In this document: piece by piece, positions 34,760-43,054 of the stretch | Position numbering within the stretch: position 1 is the stretch's first letter | Layout of the letters: every line of letters starts with the position of its first letter | Origin: Brevipalpus yothersi | Lineage: Eukaryota > Arthropoda > Arachnida > Trombidiformes > Tenuipalpidae | Assembly (NCBI GenBank): GCA_003956705.1 | Contig: QZCP01000312.1 | Span: forward strand, 35,664-99,663 | Length of the DNA stretch: 64,000 nucleotides | Direction: 5' to 3' | Position numbers and translations under genes: made by a program | The notes under the pieces: generated by a model | The model's input: the letters and a program-made list of their open reading frames with translations, nothing else | Databases searched by the model: none | What the model was told of the DNA's origin: nothing

Positions 34760-35397
34760 GAGTCTAACAAGGGAAGGGTAAGAACTGATAATCCGGAATC
34801 TCGAAATTAGGTGTACTATTGGAGAGTACTCCATGGCACTACACCCGACATAAAATATTTCGTCCCAGTTCGAATTCATAGTGGAGATATAGAGCCGAGA
34901 AACTCAAATTTTCCCATTGTAACAGCAATGGTCATGAGTTGTTTTTGACCAAAAACTTTTCAAATCAATCTGAATTTATAGAAAATTGGACAAAACGAGT
35001 GAATTATCCAGGAAAAATAAAATCAACGCTGAAATTTTCATTCATTCGAGCATCGATATGATGAAATTTTCCAACAATAAGGATGAGACTAATGGATATG
35101 GGTTCCTGTCTCACATTCCAAATTCATACCAATTATGGAAACAAAATCGACCTGAGTATCGATTTCAATCGTGTTCCTGTAAATTCAGATTGATTTGAAA
35201 AGTTTTTGATCAAAAACAACTCATGACCATTGCTGTTACAATGGGAAAATTTGAGTTTCTCGGCTCTATATCTCCACTATGAATTCGAACTGGGACGAAA
35301 TATTTTATGTCGAGTGTAGTGCCATACTCTCCAATAGTACACCTAATTTTGAGATTCCGGATTATCAATTCTTACCCTTCCCTTGTAAGTCTTATTG
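34760..35397. mobile_element. Large inverted repeat, foldback/MITE-like element
   Basis: The left arm (about 34760-34978) and right arm (about 35180-35397) are near-perfect reverse complements of about 219 nt, separated by a roughly 200-nt unrelated spacer. Examples of shared words are ACAAGGGAAGGGTAAGAA at the outer end and CAAATCAATCTGAATTTA at the inner end of the left arm, both found inverted in the right arm. A few mismatches are scattered. The small open frame in the spacer (34986-35198) shows no transposase motif. The structure fits a non-autonomous DNA element with long terminal inverted repeats, or simply an inverted duplication. Confidence 0.75.
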
Positions 35398-36066
35398 ACT
35401 GATCAAATGAGTCCAAAACGAGGTAGGAAATGCTCAAGTGTAATCATTTTCCTCTCTTTGTATTGAAGTTCCAAGAATATATGCATAGAAACCAGAGCCA
35501 AAAGAACAGGAGGCTCTTAGACAAGAGAGATAAATTCCAGGTTTGTCCTACATGTACATGTATTCAATTTGCTCATGTCTTTTGAGTTTTAATCCATCAA
35601 TCATCATCAATCTAGAATGCTTGAAATTTTATCCATTTGTGACTTCATTGTATGGTTCTCAATTCATCAGCTTCTTCTTTAAAAATTGCCCAATAAGTAA
35701 ATAATCCCAAAAATTGATCATTCTGAAGGCCATAAGTTTGCTGATCAAAAGACACTGGTTACAATAAAATGTTTGATCATGAGCTGATAAAATTATCATG
35801 AAAGGTAAAAGTTTTATAGGATAGTCTATAAGTGGCATAAATCGAAGAATTATATATTTATTTGAGCATATTGTCACGATACCTCGAAAGATTGTTCAAA
35901 ATTTTGTAGGTAACGATAGCAACTATTTCTCCAAAGGACCTTTTAAAGAATTCAATAGGAGCAACATCTCTTGAATTCTCTGAGATCATGCTAAAAGGTG
36001 ATTATGCCAACATTCGTGAACAAATTTTCTTCAATATCATTCTTAATTTGAATTTTGAATTGAACT
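35398..36066. other. Spacer, nothing supported
   Basis: AT-rich region upstream of receptor copy 3. No gene is recognised. Confidence 0.45.
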
Positions 36067-37436
36067 ATGGCTTTATCGTTCATAAGTCTACGAGTTGGCA
36101 AGACTGAAACCTCACGCCAAAATGTTATACCATCTAACTATCCAAAAGAAGCCAAGATAGATTCGATTAGTGAGTTTAATGAAGGTTCATCGTTTAATTT
36201 CGATAATTATATCACTTCTTATCACAAAAAATTGCTTTGTCTCACCATGAGCAAGAGATTTGGTCAACTGCGATGGATTGTGTACTTTTTGACGCTTCTG
36301 GATCCAATATTATTGACAATAGGATTTTTTTGGCTGAATATTGACCCTCCTGATTTGAGTCCTCTAGTTTCAACACGGTCCCTATCGAAATTGTCCATAG
36401 TAGTGTTCTCCTTCCTCACTTTGTTTTTCTTCTTCGTGACTAAATCGGTCCCAACTGATTACTCTGAGATTGATGAAAAAAGTAACGCTTTGAATCTCAG
36501 TACAAATGAATTCGTCATAGATAATTTCAGTTCGAGAAAGAGAATTCAGAGAATTATTTTCTCATTCATTCAATTGGGATTCACGATATTTTTCGTGGTC
36601 TACCTAACGCTGATTGTGAAGATTAATATTCCACCAACATGGTGCGATATCTTGATTATCTATGATGCTCTGATGAACTGGTATCGGATAATGGTCATCC
36701 TTGAAAAATTTTATGATTTGATTGTGTCCGCTTTGCTTGTGAGACTTGCTTTTGAATCACTCTCCAATGATATCTATAAGAAAAATGAAGACGAATGGAC
36801 AAGTGATATATTGAGTCTATATCGTGAAACCTACTTCAAAATTATCGAACTTACTACCGCAGTAAATCGAATTTGGGCATCTTATTTGGGATATCTCTAC
36901 CCCCTGTTACCAATGATAGGTGTACTGTTTTTCTACTGGTTCCTCATCCAACCTAATCATCCAGCGCGAATTATTTTTTTGATTTCGATATCAGCAGGTA
37001 TTTTCACAGTCTTTCATTTGATTAGCCGTAACTTGATAGCAATCAATGCTGAAGCAGCATCCATTTACGATCCCATATTCAGAACTACTCTATTCAATAA
37101 GAAAACGGAATACATCGTCGAGGTAAGTTGTCGTCGATTATCAAGCGAAATTCTTTCGATCGGCTACGGTTAAAGCTCCTACCTTCTCAATTTTCTCTCT
37201 CTTAGACACACATCTTCCTTGATCGAATCGGTCGTAATGATGTTGGTCTAACCATGAACAACATATTCATCATCAATTCGACTTGTCTGGCATCCATCAT
37301 CACACTTGTCATTACTGTTGTCATAGCATTTCCATCTTGTCATGAAATGGTCAGAGAGAAACCCTTCAATTCCAGCAGCATGAGTGAAAGTCAAGTGCAA
37401 ATTCGATATGTGAGAATTCCAAGGGTCAGTTTGTAA
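36067..37436 (+). CDS. Gustatory-receptor-like seven-pass protein, copy 3
   Basis: Two exons, 36067-37122 and 37206-37436, joined in phase 0, giving 428 aa. It is closely related to copies 1 and 2: MALSFISLRVGKTETSRQNV start, WLNIDPPDLSPLVS, LMNWYRIMV, FLIQPNHPARIIFLIS, and RIGRNDVGLTMNN before the last helix. Unlike them it does not stop right after the last helix (AFPSFL). It runs on for about 30 polar residues (SCHEMVREKPFNSSSMSES and more), lengthening the tail. The 3' end of this gene, from about 37064 onward, is duplicated at 39683. The first intact copy of the PSI-like gene follows 215 nt downstream on the same strand. Role inferred: chemosensory cation channel. Confidence 0.7.
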
Positions 37437-37651
37437 ACTAATATTCCAGGAATCTTTATTTTGAAAATGACTACATCCATTTAAGGAATCTCTCATGCCT
37501 TTATTGAAAATTTCTTATTGTTCAGTTTTAATATCCATCAATTCATTATTCACTAAAAATCTCAATTTGCTTAGATATTGTTTTATTGTCCCTCATTCCG
37601 ATTCATAAGATGTTCTGATCTCTATTCACGATATGAAGAACCCATCTCGTA

Positions 37652-38398
37652 ATGATTAGATTGGATCTTTTTTCCCTTGGAACTGTCACATTTTTCCAAA
37701 GTGAAAAGCTCTCCAGTTTTCATCCAACTTTATGTTTCAGCATGGTCCTTTTATTTTTTATAACTCCCATTCCTATCACAGCATCGATGAATACTACTAA
37801 TACTGCTAATACTGCTAATACTACTAATACTACTAATACTACATCCGAATATCAGGTTCACACTTTCCAAAAGTCTACGTGCTCTTCAATGAATGATTGT
37901 TTCGGATGTGTTGCCTTGGGTGAAGATCGACCTTTGTTCAACTGCCAGTGGGATGACGCAAAATGCACAAACTCTACTGAAAACTCACCGAAAAGCCCAG
38001 CAGATTGTATCTATATTGATAGTTTCAATTTCGAAGCTTTAAATGGTTTAGATGCAGCCGCTCTGATTATTCAGGTCATCGGTGTTCGCTTGAATAATGA
38101 ACATAACGCGGTCTTCCTTCAAATGATCATCGGAGATGATTACTTCATTGATGAAAATCCTACAGAGCTAAAAGAAACAAGAGTTAGGTTCCTTATAAGC
38201 CCGAAAATCAAAGATCGTATTCAAAAAGATCCGAGCACAGTCTATCTGTTTATCGTGAATTCAGTTTTAAAAGCAAGAGCCAGAATTCCCTTGGATAAGA
38301 CGAAAGGATGGTCTGCAACAACAATCATTATCGTCATTTCGGTTGTGGCTCTGGTGCTAATAGGTTTCATAGTCTTAATGTTTTGTAAGCGAAAGTGA
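37652..38398 (+). CDS. PSI-like type I membrane protein, copy A
   Basis: A single exon of 248 codons. The hydrophobic segment LCFSMVLLFFITPIPITAS (about residues 28-46) is a signal peptide or anchor. An Asn/Thr-rich stretch of (T)NTAN/TTN repeats follows, then a Cys cluster, CSSMNDCFGCVALGEDRPLFNCQWDDAKC (quoted only as spacing C-x5-C-x2-C-x11-C-x5-C), resembling a PSI/plexin repeat. A globular region of about 120 residues has several NST/NNT sequons. The C-terminal helix TTIIIVISVVALVLIGFIVLM is followed by a CKRK tail. The start at 37652 is preferred because the internal Met in SMVLLFF is Thr in copy B. AATAAA follows 11 nt after the stop. Function unknown. It is a cell-surface protein present in two copies here. 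Confidence 0.6.
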   Translation: MIRLDLFSLGTVTFFQSEKLSSFHPTLCFSMVLLFFITPIPITASMNTTNTANTANTTNTTNTTSEYQVHTFQKSTCSSMNDCFGCVALGEDRPLFNCQWDDAKCTNSTENSPKSPADCIYIDSFNFEALNGLDAAALIIQVIGVRLNNEHNAVFLQMIIGDDYFIDENPTELKETRVRFLISPKIKDRIQKDPSTVYLFIVNSVLKARARIPLDKTKGWSATTIIIVISVVALVLIGFIVLMFCKRK

Positions 38399-38408
38399 TC
38401 AGTTTATG

Positions 38409-38414
38409 AATAAA
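38409..38414 (+). terminator. Putative polyadenylation signal of PSI-like copy A
   Basis: AATAAA lies just after the stop codon. It is conserved at the same position in copy B (41007-41012). Confidence 0.4.
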
Positions 38415-39055
38415 ACCGAGAATTGTTTTTCCTAACGTGAACAAATTCTGAATAGTACCAAAGGGGCAAGTTAAATGGCTCAATCAAATGTATTCAACCG
38501 TGATTGCCATTTAACGGCGAATGAACTGTAACGAGCATCCTTCCAACCCGTAAAAGACGATAAAATTCTATAAACACTGACTACTAAGGCCCAAAACAAT
38601 TTCCTCTTAAAAAATGTCTAGGCAAATTAGTATTTGATCCATACCTCGATTGAGTTCTTGAATTCAATAAAAATCAATGTTAATCTCAGGTGTTCCTATT
38701 ATGTAATGTATATTTTATGGAGAAAACCGTTTCGAATAAATAAAAAGAGGAAGAGAACACCAGTAGATAAACGTTAAGTGTAGATTTTTCTCACCAATGT
38801 GATCAATAGATGACAGCCTTCTCCAGCCTTTTCTTTGCCTCACCTGCTTGATTACAAGGTAATCTTACAATTTTCATGGTCACAATCTGATATAAAATTC
38901 AGAATGAACGAAAAGCTCAAGAAATTATTGACTGAATCGAGCAGCAAGAATTCGAAAAAGACTGCTGTGTTGTGTTGTAATACGACCAAAGCCATGATTC
39001 AACTGGAAAGAGATCAGATGTCAGACAATCAATCGCCACTATCAAGATCAAAGGA

Positions 39056-39682
39056 ACTTGGCTCCTCCATCATCTTCAGCACTGACTACAACAGCTTTCC
39101 CGTCTTTTTCCAATATTTTCAAACATCTACGTAAAAAGTTTGGATCCATACCATGAAATGGTTGAGAGCGTGTATCATCAGATAATATTACAGTCTTTTT
39201 CAGTGAATAAGATCGCCTTTTTCAGAATAGAACACTCTTCAGTACACTTTTTCGAAGAAATAGGGAACATCCTTGACTAATAATGCAACTGATTCTCAAA
39301 AAAAAACAAAATACTCTCTTCGAGGCGAAACAAAAAAATTCACAAGGAATTTAAACCACTGCCCAACACCAATCGGTGAGTGGAATCACTGGAGGGAAGA
39401 AGTTTATCAGTTTGTGCTGCTATAAATTCCAAGTGTCTATATTTTAATGAAGCAAAGGGGACTGCCTACGAAAACATGTAAGTTTTTTGATTACATCTGT
39501 ACCTCAACTCACTCTTTGAATAATGTTGCAGTTGAAGATGGTATTCTATCATCAAAAGTAGTTACTGAAGCAAGAGCGTCACAACTATTATGGCTAAATG
39601 ATGGAATGATGGGACGATTTATTTCATAAAATGTACAAAGACTGTTGATGTGGGCAGCATCAGCTACACACGAATGAATCAA
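39056..39682 (-). pseudogene. VPS25 3' remnant, interrupted
   Basis: On the - strand, 39056-39190 and 39619-39682 match the last third of the intact VPS25 gene (41671-42198), including the codons for HGMDP, LRRCLKIL and GKAVVV. About 430 nt of unmatched sequence sits between the two parts, and the match ends at the tandem-duplication junction at 39682. It has no start and cannot encode a complete protein. Confidence 0.8.
39191..39618. other. Unmatched insert inside the VPS25 remnant
   Basis: About 430 nt is absent from the corresponding position of unit B, where GATATTATTTCATAG is continuous. It contains no long open frame and no clear terminal inverted repeat. It could be an insertion in A, or a replaced segment. 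Confidence 0.55.
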
Positions 39683-40013
39683 TTTATGATCCCATATTCA
39701 GAACTACTCTATTCAATAAGAAAACGGAATACATCTTCGAGGTAAGTTGTCGTCGATTATCAAGCGAAATTCTTTCGATCGGCTACGGTTAAAGCTCCTA
39801 CCTTCTCAATTTTCTCTCTCTTAGACACACATCTTCCTTGATCGAATCGGTCGTAATGATGTTGGTCTAACCATGAACAACATATTCATCATCAATTCGA
39901 CTTGTCTGGCATCCATCATCACACTTGTCATTACTGTTGTCATAGCATTTCCATCTTGTCATGAAATGGTCAGAGAGAAACCCTTCAATTCCAGTAGCAT
40001 GAGTGAAAATTAA
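39683..40013 (+). pseudogene. Gustatory-receptor 3' remnant (duplicate of copy 3)
   Basis: The last codons of exon 1 (YDPIFRTTLFNKKTEYIFE, ending 39741), the intron and exon 2 (39825-40013) of receptor copy 3 are repeated almost exactly, splice sites included. Everything 5' is missing, because the duplication junction falls at 39682/39683. One change creates a TAA stop at 40011-40013 (MSEN-stop), shortening the tail relative to copy 3. Confidence 0.85.
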
Positions 40014-40270
40014 GTGCAAATTCGATATGTGAGAATTCCAAGGGTCAGTTTCTAAACTAATATTCCAGGAATCTTTATTTTGAAAATGACTAAATCCATT
40101 TAAGGAATCTCTCATGCCTTTATTGAAAATTTCTTATTGTTCAGTTTTAATATCCATCAATTCATTATTCACTAAAAATCTCAATTTGCTTAGATATTGT
40201 TTTATTGTCCCTCATTCCGATTCATAAGATGTTCTGATCTCTATTCACGATATGAAGAACCCATCTCGTA

Positions 40271-40996
40271 ATGGTTAGACTGGATCTTCTCTCCCTTGGA
40301 ACTGTCACATTTTTCCAAAGTGACAAGTTCTCCAGTTTTCATCAAACTTTATGTTTCAGCACGGTTCTTTTATTTTTTATTACTCCCATTCCTATCACAG
40401 CATCCATGAATACTACTAATACTACTCATACTACTAATACTACATCCAAAAATCAGGTTCACACTTCCCAAGGGTCCACGTGCCATTTCATGGTTGATTG
40501 TTTCGGATGTGTTGCATTGGGTGAAAATCAAGCTTCATTCAATTGCAAGTGGGATGACGAACGATGCACAAACTCTACTAAAAACTCACCGAATAGCCCA
40601 GCAGATTGTATCTATATTGATAGTTTCAACTTCGAAACTGTAAATGGTGCATTCATTCTAACTATTGAGGTCATCGGTGTTCGCTTAAATAATGATCACA
40701 CACAGGTTATACTTGGAATGACCATCGGTGAAGATGATCACTACGTTGATGCAAAGCCTGTAGAGCAAAAAGAAACAAGAGTGAAGTTTCTTACAGATTC
40801 AAAAATCAAAAATTTTATTCAAAAAGATCCAAGCAAAGTCGTTCTGTTTATCATAAATTCAGTTTTAAATGCAAATGCCACAATTCGCTTGAGTAAGAAG
40901 ACAGGATGGTCTGCAACAACAATCATTATCGTCGTTTCGGTTGTGGCTCTGGTGCTAATAGGTTTCATAGTCTTTATGTTTTGTAAGCGAAAGTGA
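40271..40996 (+). CDS. PSI-like type I membrane protein, copy B
   Basis: A single exon of 241 codons, the paralogue of the gene at 37652. The same parts are present: MVRLDLLSLGTVTFF start, VLLFFITPIPITAS hydrophobic segment, a shorter TTN repeat (TNTTHTTNTTS), the Cys cluster (C-x5-C-x2-C-x11-C-x5-C), a roughly 120-residue globular region, and a transmembrane helix (IIIVVSVVALVLIGFIVFMF) with CKRK tail. The N-terminal segment, Cys positions and helix are conserved, but the globular region differs at many residues (for example EDDHYVDAKPVEQ against DDYFIDENPTEL). The internal Met of copy A is Thr here, which supports the upstream start. AATAAA follows the stop. Function unknown. Confidence 0.6.
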   Translation: MVRLDLLSLGTVTFFQSDKFSSFHQTLCFSTVLLFFITPIPITASMNTTNTTHTTNTTSKNQVHTSQGSTCHFMVDCFGCVALGENQASFNCKWDDERCTNSTKNSPNSPADCIYIDSFNFETVNGAFILTIEVIGVRLNNDHTQVILGMTIGEDDHYVDAKPVEQKETRVKFLTDSKIKNFIQKDPSKVVLFIINSVLNANATIRLSKKTGWSATTIIIVVSVVALVLIGFIVFMFCKRK

Positions 40997-41670
40997 TCAG
41001 TTCATGAATAAAAGCGAGAACTGTTTTTCCTAACTTGAACAAATTCTGAATAGTACCAAAGGGGCAAGTTAAATGGCTCAATCAAATGCATTTAACCGTA
41101 ATTAAAGGGTGCCATTCAACGGCGAACGAATTGTAACGAGCATCCTTCCAACCCGTAGAAGAGTATAAAATTCTATAAACACTGACTACTAAGGCCTAAA
41201 ACAATTTTCCTTTATAAAATCGTTAGAGGTCTCTAGGCAAATTAGTATCTGATCCATATCTCGATTGAGTTCTTGAATTCAATAAAAATCGATGTTAATC
41301 TCAGATTTTCCTACAATGTGATGTATGGACAGAACTGTTCCGATTAAAGAGGAAAAGACCACAGTAAATAAACGTCTACTGTAGATGTTTCCCAATGTAA
41401 TCAATTGAAGAGAGCCTTCTCCAGCCTTTTCTTTGCCTATGCTGCTTTAATACAGGGTAATTTCACAATTTTCATGGTCACAATTCGATATAAAATTCAC
41501 AATTTGATACAGAATTCAGAATGAACGAAAAGCTCAAAAAATTATGCATAAATCGAGCAACAAGAATTCGAAAAAGACTATCCAAAGAAAATGTTGGGTG
41601 TTGTGATCAAAGCCATGAAATGTTACTGGAATAAGATCTGATGTCAGACAATCAATCGCCACCATTAGCA

Positions 41671-42198
41671 TCAAAGAAACTTGACTCCTCCATCATCTTC
41701 AGCACTGACTATAACAGCTTTCCCGTCTTTTTCCAATATTTTCAAACATCTACGTAAAAAGTCTGGATCCATACCATGAAATGGTTGAGAGCGTGTATCA
41801 TCAGATGATATTATTTCATAGAATGTGCAAACACTGTTGATGTGTCCAGTATCAGCTGCCCAAGAATGAATCATGTTGGCCCATTCCGATGGACTGTGCC
41901 ACAACAAGTAACATTTTGTTTTATTTTTATCGATCCATTCGAGTTTACCTTTTTCCTTCATAAATTCCAAGACCTTTTCAAGAGATTCTTGATTTAATCC
42001 TCGTGAAATGGCTGGATTTTGGAAAGGTTGTTCATGTAGAGCACGTGAAACATCCAATTTGTATACTTTTTTACTTTCACAATATGCCAATATTAATGAT
42101 GTCCATGCTTCCATTTGCACCTTACGTGTTTCATTATTTGGCTGAATTGTGAAAAAAGGTGGGAAATTGTATTGCCAATATTCACTCAAAATAGACAT
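41671..42198 (-). CDS. VPS25: VPS25, ESCRT-II subunit
   Basis: A single exon of 175 residues from MSILSEYWQYNFPPFF to the stop. VPS25 is the arm subunit of ESCRT-II, which sorts ubiquitinated receptors into multivesicular endosomes and nucleates ESCRT-III. Diagnostic motifs are YNFPPFFTIQPNNETRKVQ and WTSLILAY in the first winged helix, with FHGMDPDFLRRCLKIL and GGVKFL closing the second. Both domains are present, and length equals the family norm (about 176). An in-frame extension of five codons upstream has no ATG, so the Met at 42198 is taken. A truncated duplicate of its 3' part lies at 39056-39682. Confidence 0.95.
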   Translation of the reverse strand: MSILSEYWQYNFPPFFTIQPNNETRKVQMEAWTSLILAYCESKKVYKLDVSRALHEQPFQNPAISRGLNQESLEKVLEFMKEKGKLEWIDKNKTKCYLLWHSPSEWANMIHSWAADTGHINSVCTFYEIISSDDTRSQPFHGMDPDFLRRCLKILEKDGKAVIVSAEDDGGVKFL

Positions 42199-43054
42199 TT
42201 TCACAGTCACCAAAACAAATTAAAACTGTCAAGCTCAAATGATAATCACCGATAATCAGTGGCTGATTAATGATCACAACAAGAACAATGCAAATGATCA
42301 CTTCAAGCAGCAACCTTTCTGAATGATTCGAATTTCCCGCTTCACCAGATGATTTAAAAAATCAAAACATTGCACAATGTTTGTCGATGAAAATAAGTTT
42401 CCTATGTAAACAAGATTAATGTGACAATTTTTGCATCTAATTGTACTAATTACCCGGTGTTTATATTTCGGTGACTTTGATGAGACTTTAATCTTTGATC
42501 CACATTATTCAAGATGGTCCACAATTGTGCAATGTATGGAGGGAAAATGATGTTACAAATCTCGTTCTGCTTGATAATGTTTATTTTCGATTAGATCCGT
42601 TGTTTATCTGTACTGAGTTGAATTGCTGTCGTGAATTTTGCAAACTATCAAATAAGATTTACACTTTTTTGCATTTGATCAATCATCTTCCTCATAAATC
42701 AGGTATGTCCTTCGCTTTCCACCTCTCTTTTAATTCTCTCTCATATTGACAACCCTCATGAAAACCTGTACTTTTTTCCACCTGCTCATGAGCAAAGATA
42801 TTGGAATGATTATCACTTTCATGATGATTTTATTTTTCGAAATCCCGTTTTAACTTGTATACCTTCTTCTTGTCGTCCTTTCAGGAAAAAATAATATCAA
42901 TGGTTGTCACCTGTACCTGATCCTCTGTGAGTGATATCCACAGAGAGTGGATATACTAGTCTCTCTTCTCTCTCTTCCTCTTTTTCTACTATCCTCTTTT
43001 CATCATTTTCAAACTTCAATCATTTGTAGTGGTGAATTGATTTAATCAGTCTTC
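42199..43054. other. Divergent interval with possible small spliced gene
   Basis: This lies between VPS25 (-) and the acyl-CoA synthetase gene (+). A coding-like frame spans up to 42702, with a donor (CAG/GTATGTCC) that splices in frame to 42885-42934 (acceptor TTTCAG). It gives a polypeptide tail with DNVYFRLDPLFICTEL, a C-x4-C...H-x3-H zinc-finger-like pattern, and HLYLILCE. No ATG was found in this frame: a TAA lies at 42489-42491, so an upstream exon would be needed. It may equally be 5' UTR of a neighbouring transcript. Confidence 0.25.

Larger units (their letters stand above)
37064..39682. repeat. Tandem duplication, unit A
   Basis: The unit runs from the end of receptor exon 1 through the PSI-like gene to a fragment of VPS25. 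It is interrupted near its right end by about 430 nt of unmatched sequence (39191-39618). Without that insert it is about 2.19 kb, the same as unit B (39683-41873). Confidence 0.85.
39683..41873. repeat. Tandem duplication, unit B
   Basis: This is the second unit, 2.19 kb long. It starts inside receptor exon 1 and ends inside the intact VPS25 gene, at the codons matching the edge of the remnant in unit A (GAATGAATCA). The 5' part, between receptor and PSI-like gene, is almost identical to unit A. The 3' part shows more substitutions and small indels. Confidence 0.85.

Noticed and set aside
37248..37496. 82-codon - strand frame, repeated at 39867-40115
   Set aside because: Its conservation in both units is explained by the duplicated receptor exon on the other strand.
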